64,000 nt of DNA from Alphaproteobacteria bacterium (GTDB lineage: Bacteria > Pseudomonadota > Alphaproteobacteria > Rhizobiales > Xanthobacteraceae), in NCBI GenBank assembly GCA_005884685.1, contig VBAH01000019.1, positions 1 to 64,000 on the forward strand, read 5' to 3'. The stretch's first letter is position 1; each line of letters opens with the position of its first letter. Positions 19,690-30,895 of the stretch are shown piece by piece. A model generated the notes under the pieces. It was not told the DNA's origin. It worked only from the letters and a program-made list of their open reading frames with translations, and made no database searches. The position numbers and the translations under genes were made by a program.

Positions 19690-20561
19690 TGGGTTGGTCG
19701 GTCGGCATTGATGCCGACCACGAAGATTTTTGCCTTGTCGGCCGCTGCCGCGAGCGCCGCCGGCTCGGCGACGATCGAGCCGCCGGCGACGACGGCGATG
19801 CCTGCAAGCCCTGCACGCGCTGCCTCCTCGACCGTGCGCGGACCGATCGCGGGCAGGTCGAAGCGGCGATCCTGCTGCAGCTTCGGCGCCTTGACCAGGA
19901 CGCCGGTGCCGAGCGGCGTGGTCACTCTGCCGCCGGCACGCAGCTCCGCAATGCGCGCAAGCATCGCATCGGTCCCTTCCGCCGCCTCGACCGCAAGCAC
20001 CTGATTGCCGGCGACGACTGCCGCCTGCCCCATATCGAAGGGTCCGGTCGCCGCGAGCAGCGCGAGCGCCCGCGCGATATCCGCCCGGTCGCGCTCCGAT
20101 GGTCGCAGGCTGCCGATCAGCCCCTCGGGCATGAGGATTTCTGGCGCCACCTCATGGGCGCCCACGACGCGAAAGCCATAATCCTCAAGGCCGCGCGCGA
20201 TGCTGGTGAGCAAATGATCGTCGCCGCCGCGATAGGCGCGTGCGATGCGCGGCAGCAGGCGCAGCGTCAACCAATCGATCCGCAGCGACCGAAACGGCGG
20301 CCGCAGCGCGGTACCGACGAACACGACCTCGCGGCAACCTTCGGCGCGCGCGAGGCGCAGAAAACGCCCCGCCTGCACCAGCGCGAGCCAGTGATGCGTG
20401 AGCTTCTGCACCGCCGCCGGGTCGGCCCAGCCGCGCACCGCAAACAGCACCACGCGCCGTCCGCTCCGCTCGACCGCTCGCGCGACCGCGATCGGCACGG
20501 AACCACCGCCCGCAATGATCGCAAGCGGGCTTGCCTCCTGCGCGCTTGCCGGCATTGCCAT
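19686..20561 (-). CDS. lpxI: UDP-2,3-diacylglucosamine pyrophosphatase, LpxI type
   Basis: LpxI hydrolyses UDP-2,3-diacylglucosamine to lipid X and UMP, the step before LpxB. It replaces LpxH in most alphaproteobacteria and is unrelated to it. The 291-residue product has the N-terminal LAIIAGGGSVPIAVA nucleotide loop, the VVFVGTALRPP segment and the C-terminal domain with VVAGNQVLAVEAAEGTDAML and VKAPKLQQDRRFDLPAIGP. It ends with the strand AGIAVVAGGSIV. It lies 3 bases after lpxA and overlaps lpxB by 4. Confidence 0.95.
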   Translation of the reverse strand: MAMPASAQEASPLAIIAGGGSVPIAVARAVERSGRRVVLFAVRGWADPAAVQKLTHHWLALVQAGRFLRLARAEGCREVVFVGTALRPPFRSLRIDWLTLRLLPRIARAYRGGDDHLLTSIARGLEDYGFRVVGAHEVAPEILMPEGLIGSLRPSERDRADIARALALLAATGPFDMGQAAVVAGNQVLAVEAAEGTDAMLARIAELRAGGRVTTPLGTGVLVKAPKLQQDRRFDLPAIGPRTVEEAARAGLAGIAVVAGGSIVAEPAALAAAADKAKIFVVGINADRPTQ

Positions 20562-20564
20562 GAG

Positions 20565-21380
20565 CTACTCGGGATCGTCGGAGCGACGGCCGCGGACCTT
20601 GTTCAGCATGATCGGGCGGTGTCCCTTTTCGCGCAAAAAGGCGATGATCTTGGCGACCTCGGGCACGTTTCCGAGCGCAGCTTGCGTCCGCTCAAGGCGC
20701 GGCGCGAATTCCCCCTCGCCCTCGAACAGCATGGTGTAAGCCTGCTGCACGGCACGGATGCCGTCCTTGCTCACGCCACGCCGCCGCATGCCGATGATGT
20801 TGACGCCGACGAGACGTCCGATCGCGTGCAGCACGAAGCCATACGGAATGACGTCGTCGCTCAAGGCCGAATAGCCCGAGACCATCACGCTCTCGCCGAT
20901 GCGGGTGAACTGGTGCACAGCGCAGTGGCCGCCGAGGAACGTATGGTCGCCGACGTGGCAATGCCCGCCGAGCACCGCGTTGTTGGCGAAGATGACCTTG
21001 TTCCCCACATGACAATCATGTCCGACATGTGCTCCCGTCATCAGGAAACAATCGTCGCCGACGCGCGTCGTGCCGCCACCGTTCTCGGTCCCGATGTTGA
21101 TCGTCACACTCTCGCGGATCTGGCAGCGCGCGCCGATCTCGAGCCTGGTCGGTCCGCCGCGGTAATGCACCGACTGCGGCGGGGTGCCGAGCGAGGTGAA
21201 AGGATAGATCGCGCAGCCCGGTCCAATCGTCGTGTGACCCGTCACGTGCACCTGCGCGACCAGCTTGCAGTTGTCGCCGATCGCGACGTGCGGGCCGATC
21301 ACGCAATACGGGCCGATCTCGACCTCGGTTCCGATGACTGCGCTCGGGGCAATTCGTGCGGTTGGATCGATCGCGAGCAT
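20565..21380 (-). CDS. lpxA: UDP-N-acetylglucosamine acyltransferase
   Basis: LpxA transfers a hydroxyacyl chain from ACP to UDP-GlcNAc, the first lipid A step. The 271-residue product starts [17 protein letters not shown] and is a left-handed beta helix of hexapeptide repeats. The catalytic His lies in FLMTGAHVGHDCHV. The C-terminal helical domain has IGMRRRGVSKDGIRAVQQAY. The start at 21380 overlaps the fabZ stop by one base (TGATG); a longer open frame to 21599 runs inside fabZ in another frame and is rejected. Confidence 0.97.
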   Translation of the reverse strand: MLAIDPTARIAPSAVIGTEVEIGPYCVIGPHVAIGDNCKLVAQVHVTGHTTIGPGCAIYPFTSLGTPPQSVHYRGGPTRLEIGARCQIRESVTINIGTENGGGTTRVGDDCFLMTGAHVGHDCHVGNKVIFANNAVLGGHCHVGDHTFLGGHCAVHQFTRIGESVMVSGYSALSDDVIPYGFVLHAIGRLVGVNIIGMRRRGVSKDGIRAVQQAYTMLFEGEGEFAPRLERTQAALGNVPEVAKIIAFLREKGHRPIMLNKVRGRRSDDPE

Positions 21381-21832
21381 CAGGCCTCGATCAGCATGGC
21401 GCCGACTTCCGCCTCGGCAACGAGTTCGCCGGCAACCCTGGCCTCGCCCTGATACCACCACATGGTCTTGCGCCGCGTCTTCTTCTTCATGTGATATTCG
21501 ATCACATCGCCCGGGCCGACAGGCTTGCGGAATTTGCACTTGTCGATCGTCATGAAATAGACCGCCTTCGCCCGGCCGACGACGCCGGACGCGATGCACA
21601 TCACCCCCGCGGTCTGCGCCATGCCCTCGACCATCAGCACGCCGGGAAATACCGGCTGTCCGGGAAAATGGCCCATGAATTGGGGCTCGTTGAACGTCAC
21701 GTTCTTGATTCCGATCGCGCTCTCATCGCCATTCATCGCAATGACGCGATCGACCATCAGGAAGGGATAGCGGTGGGGCAGCGATTCGAGGATTTCCTTC
21801 ACCCCCGCGGCTTCGATCGTCGTTCCGGTCAT
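21380..21832 (-). CDS. fabZ: 3-hydroxyacyl-ACP dehydratase
   Basis: FabZ removes water from 3-hydroxyacyl-ACP and so competes with LpxA and LpxD for their acyl donors. This explains its place between them. The 150-residue product starts [20 protein letters not shown]. It has the hotdog fold with [13 protein letters not shown], the catalytic His in [18 protein letters not shown] (Glu follows), and [11 protein letters not shown]. It overlaps lpxD by 4 bases and lpxA by 1. Confidence 0.97.
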   Translation of the reverse strand: MTGTTIEAAGVKEILESLPHRYPFLMVDRVIAMNGDESAIGIKNVTFNEPQFMGHFPGQPVFPGVLMVEGMAQTAGVMCIASGVVGRAKAVYFMTIDKCKFRKPVGPGDVIEYHMKKKTRRKTMWWYQGEARVAGELVAEAEVGAMLIEA

Positions 21833-22899
21833 CGCTCGCCTCCGGCCGTGTCGTCTGCGCCGTCGCGCGAACCGCGCCCGAGCTTGCGTAGCGCCGCCAC
21901 ACTGCGGAAAAATTCTTTCGCCGGGACTGCTGGCGCGCCAATCCATTTCTCGCCGGCGGGAATATCATGGATGACACCGGCCCCGGCACCGATCATGGCG
22001 CCGGCTCCGACGGTAACGTTATCGGTAAGCCCGACGCGCCCGCCCATCATGACATAGTCCCCGACCGTGCAGCTTCCCGAGATGCCGGTATGCGCGGCCA
22101 GCACGCAATGCCGGCCGATCTCGACGTTGTGCGCGATCTGGACAAGGTTGTCGATCTTGGTTCCCTCTCCGATCACGGTGTCGCGGATGGCACCGCGGTC
22201 GATCGTCGTGTTGGCGCCGATCTCGACATTGTCCTGGATGATCACGCGCCCGACCTGGGGAATCTTGCCGTGGCCCGCTGCACCGGGGAGATAACCGAAG
22301 CCGTCCTGCCCGATGCGGGCCCCGGCGTGGATGACGACCCGGTCGCCGATCAGCGCGTGCACGATGGTTGCGCCCGCCCCGATCACGCAGTCGCGGCCGA
22401 TACGGACGTCCGGGCCGATCACCGCGCCCGGCGCGATCACCGTGCCGGCGCCGATTTCAGCGCGCGGCCCGATCACGGCGGCCGGATCGATGATGACGCC
22501 GGCTTCGAGCCGCGCCGAGGGATGGATGAGCGCGCTCGGTGCCACGCCGGTCGCCTCGAACAGCGACGACGGGCGCAGCGCGCCCGGATAGAGCTTCTGC
22601 GCCACCGCGACGAACGCGCGGTAGGGTGCCGGCGTGACCAGCAGCGCGAGATGCGCGGGAGCCTTGGCGGCAAACTTCTCCGTGGTCAGGCAGATGCCCG
22701 CGCGCGTTACGGCAAAGTGATGCGCGAATTTCTGATTTTGCATGAACGCAAGATCGCCCGGCGAGGCGCGATCGAGCGGTGCAATCCCGTTGATACGCCG
22801 CTCGGGCGGAACATCGTTGCGCGCGACGGCGCCGGTAAGCGCGATGATCTCTTGCGCGCTCAGCCCCTTGGGAGGCTCGAAAAAGCGAGGCTCTGTCAT
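21829..22899 (-). CDS. lpxD: UDP-3-O-acylglucosamine N-acyltransferase
   Basis: LpxD adds the second, N-linked hydroxyacyl chain in lipid A synthesis. The start [15 protein letters not shown] gives 356 residues. An N-terminal uridine-binding domain is followed by a long hexapeptide-repeat beta helix ([20 protein letters not shown] and onward). [20 protein letters not shown] holds the catalytic His, and a C-terminal helix with [15 protein letters not shown] closes it. The C-terminal tail is Arg/Asp-rich. It follows bamA by 23 bases and overlaps fabZ by 4. Confidence 0.96.
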   Translation of the reverse strand: MTEPRFFEPPKGLSAQEIIALTGAVARNDVPPERRINGIAPLDRASPGDLAFMQNQKFAHHFAVTRAGICLTTEKFAAKAPAHLALLVTPAPYRAFVAVAQKLYPGALRPSSLFEATGVAPSALIHPSARLEAGVIIDPAAVIGPRAEIGAGTVIAPGAVIGPDVRIGRDCVIGAGATIVHALIGDRVVIHAGARIGQDGFGYLPGAAGHGKIPQVGRVIIQDNVEIGANTTIDRGAIRDTVIGEGTKIDNLVQIAHNVEIGRHCVLAAHTGISGSCTVGDYVMMGGRVGLTDNVTVGAGAMIGAGAGVIHDIPAGEKWIGAPAVPAKEFFRSVAALRKLGRGSRDGADDTAGGER

Positions 22900-22922
22900 G
22901 CCACCTGCTGTGGCGGCTGCGA

Positions 22923-25439
22923 TCAGAACTTCGTGCCGCCGCTGAAGCGCAGTTGCTGCACCCGGTCGTTCGGATCCTTGGTGAGCGGGAACGCATAGTC
23001 GATACGGATCGGACCGAACGGCGAATCCCAGATGAGGCCGGCACCGACCGAGGTGCGGACCGTCATCGCGTCGGTATCCTTGCCGGTCACCGCATCGACC
23101 GTCGTCACGGACGTTCCCGTCACCGGGAAGACGCGCGGCCCCTTGTAGCCCCATACCGCGCCCGCATCCGCGAAGACCGCAAGTTTCAGGCCGATATCCT
23201 TCGGCACACCGAAGATGGGACTTTGCGCTTCGAGCGAAGCACCCCAGTACATCGTCCCGCCGAGCGCGTCGCCCGTGGTGCCGGGCGTCAGGTCGCGCGG
23301 GCCGAGGCCGGCGGTCTGGAAGCCGCGGACGAGGTTCGGGCCCATCTGGAAGTGATCCAGCATGCGCAGGTCCTTGTCGCCCCATCCGGTCACGTAACCG
23401 CCCTGCAGATGCAGAACCGAGACGATGTCCGCGATCAGCTCGTAATACATGCGCACGTCGCCGATCGTGCGGATGAAGTTCACGTCGCCGCCGACGCCGG
23501 CGAAGTCCTGGCGCAACTCGGCGAGCACACCCTTGGTCGGGTTCCGGTTGTTATCCACCGTGTTGTAGATCAGGCTGTAGCCGACCAGCGACACGATCGC
23601 CGCGCCGGCATCGACCTGCTGCTTGACCGCGGCGGAAGCCTCGCCGTCGGCGTAGCAGTTGCTGAGGCCGGCATAACCAGGCGGAGGCGTCGTCGCCGCC
23701 GTCGTGTTGAGCGCCGTAGAGGTCGGATAGGTCGCCGGGCTGGATGGGTCGAGCCCGAAGTTCGGATTGACGTTGTTACAGTTGCGCAGCATCTGATCGA
23801 GATCGATCTTCTGCCGGTAGGCCGAATAGCGCAGCTGGATCGCGAGATCCTCGCGCAGCGGAATTCCGATACGGAAGCCGCCGCCGATCGTCTCCTGCCG
23901 GTAGACGAACGACGACGAGGAATCGATCTGCTTGGCAAACAGGTCGATGCCGAAGGCCAGCCGATAATCGAGGAAATACGGCTCGCCGAACGAAAGCTCG
24001 ACGCCGCGGCTGCGCTGGCCGTAAGTTACCGCCACGCGGCCGGTCTGGCCGCGACCCAGCAGGTTGCGCTCGCCGACCGAGACTTCGGCGACAAACCCGT
24101 CCGCGGTCGAATAGCCGCCGGCGATGGAAAACTCGCCGGTCGACTGCTCTTCCACCTCGACGTTGAGAATGATCCGGTCCGATGACGAACCCGGCTCGTT
24201 GGTGATCTTCACGGTCTTGAAGTAGTTGAGATTCTTCAGCCGCCGTTCGGCGCGATCGACCAGCACGCGGTTGTACGCGTCGCCTTCCGCGATATCGAAT
24301 TCGCGGCGGATCACGTAGTCGCGCGTGCGGGTATTGCCGCGGACGTTGATGCGCTCGATGTAGGCGCGCGCGCCTTCTTCGATCACAAAGACGATGCTGA
24401 TCGTGTGGGTTTCGAAATTGCGGTCGCCGCGCGGACGAACCTGCGCGAAGGCGTAGCCGCGTTTCGACACCTCGATCGTCATCTCTTCGACCGACTTCTC
24501 AAGCGCCTCGGCGTTGTAGACGGAGCCGGCGGAGAAACGCAGCTTGCCGCGGAGCGCGGCCGGATCGATATCCCGCACGCCCGATTGGATGTCGACCGGA
24601 CCGAAGACGTAGCGGTCGCCCTCCTCGATCGTGAAGGTCAGGATGAAGCCGTTGCGGCTCGGGTCGAACTCGGCGACCGCCGAGACGATCCGAACGTCCG
24701 CATAGCCGTTCTTCAAATAGAAGCGGCGCAACAGCTCGCGATCGGATTCGATGCGGTCGGGATCGTACAGGTCGTTGTTCTTCAGGAAGCTGAGGAGATT
24801 CGACTTCCCGGTCTTGATCAGATCGCGCAAGCGCCAGGTCGAATACGCACGATTGCCGACGAACTCGATGTCCTTGACAGTGGTCTTGCCGCCCTCGTTG
24901 ATCTCGAACACGAGGTCGACGCGGTTATTCGGCCGGTCGATGATCTTCGGCTCGACGCGGATGTCATAGCGCCCGTTGCGGCGATAGATTTCGACGATGC
25001 GCTGGACGTCGGACTGCACCGTCGGGCGCGAGAGAGCGCCGCGCGGCTTGGACTGGATTTCCTGGTTGAGCTGCTCGTCCTTGACGCGCTTGTTGCCCTC
25101 GAACTGGACGCGGCTGATCACCGCATTCTCGACCACCGTGATGAACAGCCGGTTGCCCTGGAAGGTCGGGCGCACGTCGGCGAACAGGCCGGTGGCGTAC
25201 AGCGCCTTGACGCCGGCATCGACCTTCAGCGCATCGAGGCGCTCACCTGGGCCGACACGGAAGTAGGAGCGAATCGTATCGCTTTCGACCCGGCGGTTAC
25301 CCTCGACGATGATGGCGGAGGCGGTCTGCGCCACGGCGGAATCCGCCGTCACGAGGAACGCAACACCGGAACCGACAATCACCCCACCGAGGACCAAGCC
25401 AGCCAAGGCCAGCCCTCGTACCCGCACCCAAAGTCCCAT
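22923..25439 (-). CDS. bamA: Outer membrane protein assembly factor BamA
   Basis: BamA inserts beta-barrel proteins into the outer membrane. The 838-residue product has a hydrophobic N-terminal signal (about residues 1-37, ending AVAQ). Five POTRA domains follow (about 38-420; for example [18 protein letters not shown] and [19 protein letters not shown]), then a 16-strand Omp85 barrel ending in FSGGTKF with the typical terminal Phe. The barrel holds the family RGF element ([14 protein letters not shown]). Several Thr/Pro-rich loop insertions near residues 550-620 are probably exposed. It lies between rseP and lpxD as usual in proteobacteria. Confidence 0.97.
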   Translation of the reverse strand: MGLWVRVRGLALAGLVLGGVIVGSGVAFLVTADSAVAQTASAIIVEGNRRVESDTIRSYFRVGPGERLDALKVDAGVKALYATGLFADVRPTFQGNRLFITVVENAVISRVQFEGNKRVKDEQLNQEIQSKPRGALSRPTVQSDVQRIVEIYRRNGRYDIRVEPKIIDRPNNRVDLVFEINEGGKTTVKDIEFVGNRAYSTWRLRDLIKTGKSNLLSFLKNNDLYDPDRIESDRELLRRFYLKNGYADVRIVSAVAEFDPSRNGFILTFTIEEGDRYVFGPVDIQSGVRDIDPAALRGKLRFSAGSVYNAEALEKSVEEMTIEVSKRGYAFAQVRPRGDRNFETHTISIVFVIEEGARAYIERINVRGNTRTRDYVIRREFDIAEGDAYNRVLVDRAERRLKNLNYFKTVKITNEPGSSSDRIILNVEVEEQSTGEFSIAGGYSTADGFVAEVSVGERNLLGRGQTGRVAVTYGQRSRGVELSFGEPYFLDYRLAFGIDLFAKQIDSSSSFVYRQETIGGGFRIGIPLREDLAIQLRYSAYRQKIDLDQMLRNCNNVNPNFGLDPSSPATYPTSTALNTTAATTPPPGYAGLSNCYADGEASAAVKQQVDAGAAIVSLVGYSLIYNTVDNNRNPTKGVLAELRQDFAGVGGDVNFIRTIGDVRMYYELIADIVSVLHLQGGYVTGWGDKDLRMLDHFQMGPNLVRGFQTAGLGPRDLTPGTTGDALGGTMYWGASLEAQSPIFGVPKDIGLKLAVFADAGAVWGYKGPRVFPVTGTSVTTVDAVTGKDTDAMTVRTSVGAGLIWDSPFGPIRIDYAFPLTKDPNDRVQQLRFSGGTKF

Positions 25440-25599
25440 GCGCGATGCGCCCTACCCTTATTCCCAGTCGCCCCTTGCAGCACAAATTGGAGGAATCTGT
25501 GTCCCGAGGACCCGTTTCTTACCCCCTTTTGGGCCCCAAGCAAACCTTACACTTTTCCTGATCGCCTTTTCTGATCAATGCGTTGCGCGATCGCCACGG

Positions 25600-26733
25600 T
25601 CACAGGCTGGCGAGGTGCAGAATGTCGTTGAAGGTCGCGAATATCATTAACAGAAGCACAATCGCCAAACCGATGCGGAACCCGACCTCTTGGGCGCGAT
25701 CCGACAGCGGACGACCGCGGATTGCCTCGATCGCATAGAACAAAAGGTGTCCGCCATCGAGCAGCGGGATCGGGAACAGGTTGAGCAGCCCGATCGAGAT
25801 GGACAACACCGCGGCGAGATGGATCAGCGCCACGAAGCCGGCGGTCGCGACCTGCCCCGAGACCTGCGCAATGCGGATCGGGCCGCCGAGCTGATCGGCC
25901 GACTCTTTGCCCACCACCACGCCGCCGATGTAGGAGAGCGTGCGTTCGACCACGAACCAGGTCTCTTCCACGCCGAGCTTCACCGCCGTGAGCGGATCGA
26001 CCCGCACCGGCGGCTCACGCGCGCCGGTGATGCCGAGCACGCCGATGCGATGCACGTTGCCGAAATTGTCCTTCAGCTCGGTCAGCGCCGGGGTCGCCTT
26101 GATATGGACGCGCTCGCCGCCGCGATCGACTTCGATGTCGAGCATCTGGCCTGCGCTCGCGCTGACGACGCGCTGCATGTCGGTGAACGTGTCGATCTTC
26201 CTGCCGTTGATCGAGACGATCAGGTCGCTCGGCCGGAAGCCGGCCGCTTGCGCCGCGCTGTTCGCCTGCACCGTCTCGACGCGTGCCGGCGTTGCCTGCT
26301 TGCCGTAGAACGTGAACACGCCCGCAAAGATGACGATCGCGAGCAGGAAGTTCGCGATCGGTCCGGCCGCGACGATCGCGGCGCGCTGGGCGACCGGCTT
26401 GAAGAAGAAGCTCTCGCGCCGCTCCGCCTCGCTCATCTGGTTGATGGTGTCGCTGTCGGGTACGCTCGCGGCGTTCTCGTCGCCGAAGAATTTCACGTAG
26501 CCGCCGAGCGGGATGGCTGACAGTTTCCAGCGCGTGCCGTGGCGGTCGTTGTAGCCGAGCAGCTCCGGGCCGAAGCCGATCGAGAACGTGAGCACGCGCA
26601 CCCCGCACCAGCGCGCGACGAGGAAGTGGCCGAGCTCGTGAAAGAAGACGACGATGGTGAGAACAAAAAGAAACGGAACGACATAGCCGGTAAGCCAGCC
26701 GCCCCACGAAGCGATATGCGCAAACAGATCCAT
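25600..26733 (-). CDS. rseP: Site-2 intramembrane metalloprotease RseP
   Basis: RseP-type proteases cut transmembrane anti-sigma factors and signal peptide remnants. The start MDLFAHIASWGG gives 377 residues; a longer open frame inside dxr is rejected. The zinc motif HELGH lies in VVFFHELGHFLVARW, and the LDG motif is in LLNLFPIPLLDGGHLLFYAI. A single PDZ domain lies between (about residues 135-210), where E. coli has two. Four membrane spans are visible. It sits 46 bases after dxr, upstream of bamA. Confidence 0.95.
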   Translation of the reverse strand: MDLFAHIASWGGWLTGYVVPFLFVLTIVVFFHELGHFLVARWCGVRVLTFSIGFGPELLGYNDRHGTRWKLSAIPLGGYVKFFGDENAASVPDSDTINQMSEAERRESFFFKPVAQRAAIVAAGPIANFLLAIVIFAGVFTFYGKQATPARVETVQANSAAQAAGFRPSDLIVSINGRKIDTFTDMQRVVSASAGQMLDIEVDRGGERVHIKATPALTELKDNFGNVHRIGVLGITGAREPPVRVDPLTAVKLGVEETWFVVERTLSYIGGVVVGKESADQLGGPIRIAQVSGQVATAGFVALIHLAAVLSISIGLLNLFPIPLLDGGHLLFYAIEAIRGRPLSDRAQEVGFRIGLAIVLLLMIFATFNDILHLASL

Positions 26734-26779
26734 TACGTCCTCAGTCCCCGCCGGAATGTCGAGCTTTGCCCAGAGTTGT

Positions 26780-28000
26780 CTAAAATGCCTTTGCGGCGAT
26801 TTCGGGCAAGAGGTCGCGCGCCAAAGATCGTGAGTTATGGTCAACGGCAAGCGCATCCGCGATCGAGCCGGGCTCGCGCATGACGCCGCGCCGTGAGGCC
26901 GCATCGAGCGTCGCTTCGACAAGGGCCGGGATGCCGGTGAAGCCGATCCTGCCGCCGACGAACTCGGCCACGGCGATCTCGTTGGCGGCATTGAGCACCG
27001 TGGTTGCCCCCGATCCCGCGCGCAACGCTTGCCATGCCAGCCCGAGCGCAGGAAAGCGGTCGAGATCGGGCTTCTCGAAGGTGAGACTGCCGATCGCCGC
27101 CAGATCGAGCCGTTTCGCCGGTCCGTCGATGCGGTCGGGCCAAGCGAGGCAATGCGCGATCGGAATGCGCATGTCGTGCGCACCGAGATGCGCAATCACC
27201 GAGCCGTCGCGGAATTCCACCATGCCGTGCACGATCGACTGGGGGTGCACCAACACCTCGATCTCGTCCGGCTTGAGATTGAATAGGTGATAGGCTTCAA
27301 TTACTTCCAGGCCTTTGTTCATCAGGGTTGCGGAATCGATCGTGACCTTCGGGCCCATCGACCAATTGGGATGCTTCAGGGCCGCCTGCAGGGTCGCCGC
27401 GCGGATCTCGTCCTTCGACCAAGTGCGAAAGGGTCCGCCCGACGCCGTGATGATGACCTTGGTCACGTCCTCGCGCCGGCCGGCGGTCATCGCCTGGAAC
27501 AGCGCATTGTGCTCCGAATCGACCGGCAGCACGGTCGCGCCGGTCTGCTTGGCGCGGCGCATGAACAGCGCGCCCGCGCAGACGAGGCATTCCTTGTTGG
27601 CGAGCGCGAGCGTCGCGCCGCGCTCGATGGCCGCCAACGCCGGCTCGAGCCCCGCCGCGCCGGTGATCGCCCCGATCACCCATTCGGCGGGGCGACGGGC
27701 GGCTTCCGCAACGGCATCAGGGCCCGCAGCGGCCTCGATGCCCGAACCGGACAGTTCCGACTTCAGATCGCCGTAGGCGTCATGATCGCCGACCGCCGCA
27801 AAGCGCGCACCGAGCTCCCGCGCCAGTTTGGCGAGTGCGGCACCGTTTTTGTGCGCCGTCAGCGCCTCGACGACAAACCGTCCGTTCTGCCGCTTGAGCA
27901 GATCGACCGTGCTCGACCCGATCGAGCCGGTCGCGCCCAGGATCGTGACGCGCCGCGGTGCGGCATCGGGTCTGCGAAGCGGCTGAGTTCCAATCGCCAT
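26780..28000 (-). CDS. dxr: 1-deoxy-D-xylulose-5-phosphate reductoisomerase
   Basis: Dxr makes 2-C-methylerythritol 4-phosphate with NADPH, the committed step of the MEP isoprenoid pathway. The 406-residue product starts [12 protein letters not shown] (an in-frame TTG one codon earlier also exists). It shows the NADPH loop [17 protein letters not shown], the metal and substrate motifs [25 protein letters not shown] and [15 protein letters not shown], and the C-terminal helical domain. cdsA ends 6 bases upstream. Its product feeds UppS, encoded two genes upstream. Confidence 0.97.
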   Translation of the reverse strand: MAIGTQPLRRPDAAPRRVTILGATGSIGSSTVDLLKRQNGRFVVEALTAHKNGAALAKLARELGARFAAVGDHDAYGDLKSELSGSGIEAAAGPDAVAEAARRPAEWVIGAITGAAGLEPALAAIERGATLALANKECLVCAGALFMRRAKQTGATVLPVDSEHNALFQAMTAGRREDVTKVIITASGGPFRTWSKDEIRAATLQAALKHPNWSMGPKVTIDSATLMNKGLEVIEAYHLFNLKPDEIEVLVHPQSIVHGMVEFRDGSVIAHLGAHDMRIPIAHCLAWPDRIDGPAKRLDLAAIGSLTFEKPDLDRFPALGLAWQALRAGSGATTVLNAANEIAVAEFVGGRIGFTGIPALVEATLDAASRRGVMREPGSIADALAVDHNSRSLARDLLPEIAAKAF

Positions 28001-28006
28001 CAAAAA

Positions 28007-28738
28007 TCACCAAACAAGGAGGCCGCGGGCGGTCCCTTCCAGGCCGCCGCGGACGAGACCCACCATGACGGCGGCTGCCGCCGCTGTCAAAAATCCGTCC
28101 AGCCGGTCCATCAGGCCGCCATGGCCGGGGATGAGCCGGCTTGAGTCTTTCGCGCCGAAATGCCGCTTGATCGCAGATTCGAGCAAATCGCCGCCTTGCG
28201 CCACGATGGCGAGGCCGAGCGCCACAAGGACCAGCATTGGGGCGACAACAAGCCCGGCAAGTTTTGCAACCAGCAGGCCGGCCGCTACGCCACCGAGAGT
28301 TCCGCCCACAGCGCCGGACCAGGTCTTCTTCGGGCTCACCGCAGGCCAGAGCTTCGGACCCCCGATGGCGCGACCGGCGAAATAGGCGGCGATGTCGGTC
28401 ACCCACACGATCGCAAAAACAAACAGCATCGCCGTCAACCCGAGCGCAGGGTCGCGGCGCAGCAGCAGCGGGGCAAACAGCAGGACGCCCGCGTAGCCAA
28501 GGCCGGCGGCGAGCCAGCCTGCCAGTGCCGGGCCAGCGGCTCCCGCGCTGGTGGTGAGCCTGGCCCATTCCCACAGGACAAGCGCTGCCACGATCGTCCA
28601 GAACACCGCGAACGCCGCGCCTCCGACGTACGTGAGCGCAAGCACAAGCGGCGCCAGCACCACCGAGGAGAGGACGCGCAGCGCCAGATTGCCAGGGGCA
28701 GGAGCGACGCCGGGCGCGTTCGCCGGATCATCCGCCAC
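28007..28738 (-). CDS. cdsA: Phosphatidate cytidylyltransferase
   Basis: CdsA makes CDP-diacylglycerol, the precursor of the bacterial phospholipids, in the inner membrane. The GTG at 28738 (VADDPANAPG) was chosen, 4 bases after the uppS stop, giving 243 residues. The open frame runs further into uppS but without family-like sequence. Seven or so membrane spans are visible. The C-terminal signature is GAKDSSRLIPGHGGLMDRLD, and the conserved SPKKTWSGAVGG precedes it. It is slightly short for the family at the N-terminus. Confidence 0.93.
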   Translation of the reverse strand: MADDPANAPGVAPAPGNLALRVLSSVVLAPLVLALTYVGGAAFAVFWTIVAALVLWEWARLTTSAGAAGPALAGWLAAGLGYAGVLLFAPLLLRRDPALGLTAMLFVFAIVWVTDIAAYFAGRAIGGPKLWPAVSPKKTWSGAVGGTLGGVAAGLLVAKLAGLVVAPMLVLVALGLAIVAQGGDLLESAIKRHFGAKDSSRLIPGHGGLMDRLDGFLTAAAAAVMVGLVRGGLEGTARGLLVW

Positions 28739-28742
28739 GAAG

Positions 28743-29504
28743 TTACGACCCGGTCTTGGCGGCAAGCCCGCCGAAGCGGCGCTCGCGGCGGCGGTATTCC
28801 TCGATCGCGGCCTCGAGCGTCGCGCGGTCGAAGTCGGGCCAATAGACCGGTGAGAACACCAGCTCCGAGTAAGCGGCTTGCCAGAGCAGGAAGTTCGACA
28901 GCCGCTGCTCACCGCTGGTGCGGATGATCAGGTCGGGATCGGCGATATCCGGCGCATCGAGATGCTGCCCGATCATCTCCTCGGTAATGCCCTCGGGCTG
29001 CACGGCTCCGCTTGCCACATCCCTGGCAATGCGGCGCACCGCGCGCGCGATCTCGTCGCGCGCGCCATAGTTGAATGCGACGACCAGCAGCAGGTTGGCA
29101 TTGCCGCACGTGAGTTGCTCAGCCTCGTCGAGCAGACGGCGGATATCCGGATCGAGATTGTCGCGTTCGCCGATGACGCGCACGCATACCCCGTTCGAAT
29201 GCAGCTCGGCGAGATCCTTGCGGATGAACAGGCGCAACAGCCCCATCAGGTCGCGCACTTCGGACGCGGGACGCTGCCAGTTCTCGGAGGAAAACGAGAA
29301 GATGGTGAGGCATCGGATGCCCATTTCGCCCGCCGCGCGCACGGTCCGGCGCAGCGCCTCGACGCCGCGGCGGTGCCCCTCCACGCGCGGCAGCCCACGC
29401 GCCGCAGCCCAGCGCCCGTTCCCATCCATGATGATCGCGACGTGCCGCGGCACGTCAGGGACGGTTCCGGCCACGTTCGGCGCCTGCGCCTCGGGCATAG
29501 CCAC
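28743..29504 (-). CDS. uppS: Undecaprenyl diphosphate synthase
   Basis: UppS (cis-prenyltransferase) makes the C55 lipid carrier for peptidoglycan and O-antigen. The 253-residue product starts at a GTG with AAGGAG 6 bases upstream; an ATG two codons later is an alternative. It shows [13 protein letters not shown] with the catalytic Asp, FSSENWQRP, and the C-terminal [19 protein letters not shown]. It lies between frr and cdsA in the usual proteobacterial order. Confidence 0.97.
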   Translation of the reverse strand: MAMPEAQAPNVAGTVPDVPRHVAIIMDGNGRWAAARGLPRVEGHRRGVEALRRTVRAAGEMGIRCLTIFSFSSENWQRPASEVRDLMGLLRLFIRKDLAELHSNGVCVRVIGERDNLDPDIRRLLDEAEQLTCGNANLLLVVAFNYGARDEIARAVRRIARDVASGAVQPEGITEEMIGQHLDAPDIADPDLIIRTSGEQRLSNFLLWQAAYSELVFSPVYWPDFDRATLEAAIEEYRRRERRFGGLAAKTGS

Positions 29505-29522
29505 GATGGACTCCTTCTCGCC

Positions 29523-30086
29523 TCAGACCGTCATGATCTCTTTTTCTTTGGCCGCAAGCGCGGCATCCACGTCGTGGATCGCCTGGTCGGTCGCCTTCTG
29601 TACCAGATCGGCCTGCCGCTTGTGCTCGTCCTCGCTGACGGTGTGATCCTTTTCCAGCTTCTTGAGCACTTCGAGCCCGTCGCGGCGCACGTGGCGCACC
29701 GCAATGCGCGCCGCTTCGGCATATTTGTGCGCGACCTTGGCGAGTTCCTTGCGCCGCTCTTCGTTCAGTTCCGGAATGCGCAAGCGGATCGTCTGTCCCT
29801 CGGTATTCGGGGTCAGCCCGAGATTGGCCGCCGCGATCCCCTTCTCCACCGCATGGACGAGCGAGCGATCCCAGACTTGTACCGACAGCAGCCGCGGCTC
29901 CGGGACGGTAACGGTCGCGACCTGATTGAGCGGCATATGAGTACCGTAGGCATCGACCTGAACATGATCGACCAGCGCCGCCGACGCGCGGCCGGTGCGC
30001 AGCCCGCCGAGCTCGTGCTTGAGCGATGTGATCGCGCCCTGCATCCGTCGTTTGAGATCATCGAGATTATGCGTTGGCGCTGCCAT
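29523..30086 (-). CDS. frr: Ribosome recycling factor
   Basis: RRF splits the post-termination ribosome together with EF-G. The start [18 protein letters not shown] gives 187 residues, the normal size. It has [20 protein letters not shown] and the C-terminal three-helix bundle, with [18 protein letters not shown] and the [11 protein letters not shown] helix. Open frame upstream to 30245 runs into pyrH in another frame and is rejected. It is part of the pyrH-frr-uppS-cdsA series. Confidence 0.97.
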   Translation of the reverse strand: MAAPTHNLDDLKRRMQGAITSLKHELGGLRTGRASAALVDHVQVDAYGTHMPLNQVATVTVPEPRLLSVQVWDRSLVHAVEKGIAAANLGLTPNTEGQTIRLRIPELNEERRKELAKVAHKYAEAARIAVRHVRRDGLEVLKKLEKDHTVSEDEHKRQADLVQKATDQAIHDVDAALAAKEKEIMTV

Positions 30087-30141
30087 GGCTTCCCCCGAAA
30101 CGGCGGTTCCGCGACGCCGCGAACAGCCGCTGGACGTTGAA

Positions 30142-30855
30142 TCATCCGACGAAGGTGGCGCGCCCTTTGCCGCCCAAAACGGCCGTGATCGCACCCGGCT
30201 CGCGGATCGAGAACACAATGATAGGCATACGATTTTCCCGGGCAAGCGCGAAGGCCGTCGCGTCCATGACCTTCAGTTCGCGCCGGATCGCCTCCTCATG
30301 GGTCAGGCGGTCGTAACGCGTCGCGCTCGGATCCTGTTTCGGGTCGGCACTGTAGACGCCGTCGACGTTGGTGGCCTTGAGCACGGCGTCGCAATGCATC
30401 TCGCCGGCGCGCAGCACCGCGGTCGTGTCGGTGGTGAAGAATGGATTGCCGGTTCCCCCGGCAAAGATGACGATGCGGTTGTCTTCCATGTGGCGCAGCG
30501 CGCGCTGGCGCTCGTAGGTCTCGCACACCTGCGGCATCGAGAGGGCCGACATCGTGCGTGCCGGGGCGCCGGCGCGCTCGAGCGCCGATTCGAGCACCAG
30601 CGCGTTCATCACGGTGCCCATCATGCCCATCGCGTCGGCGGTCGGACGCGACAGCCACGCATCGGCCGATTCCGCGCCGCGGATCAGGTTGCCGCCCCCG
30701 ACCACCACCCCGATGGTGATGCCGAGCCCGCGCGCATCGACGAGATCCTTGACGATCGCCTCGATCGTCGGCGCGTGGATGCCGAAATCATTCGGACCGG
30801 AAAAGGCCTCGCCCGACACCTTCACGATCACGCGGCGGTAGTCGGGTTTGGCCAT
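30142..30855 (-). CDS. pyrH: Uridylate kinase
   Basis: PyrH phosphorylates UMP to UDP and is the bacterial amino-acid-kinase-fold type. The start [20 protein letters not shown] gives 237 residues. It contains [47 protein letters not shown] and [13 protein letters not shown]. It lies between tsf and frr in the standard order, with 40 and 55 base gaps. Confidence 0.97.
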   Translation of the reverse strand: MAKPDYRRVIVKVSGEAFSGPNDFGIHAPTIEAIVKDLVDARGLGITIGVVVGGGNLIRGAESADAWLSRPTADAMGMMGTVMNALVLESALERAGAPARTMSALSMPQVCETYERQRALRHMEDNRIVIFAGGTGNPFFTTDTTAVLRAGEMHCDAVLKATNVDGVYSADPKQDPSATRYDRLTHEEAIRRELKVMDATAFALARENRMPIIVFSIREPGAITAVLGGKGRATFVG

Positions 30856-30895
30856 GCGTCCCAAAGCTCCGCGCGAATCGCGCTTCAAGCGATTG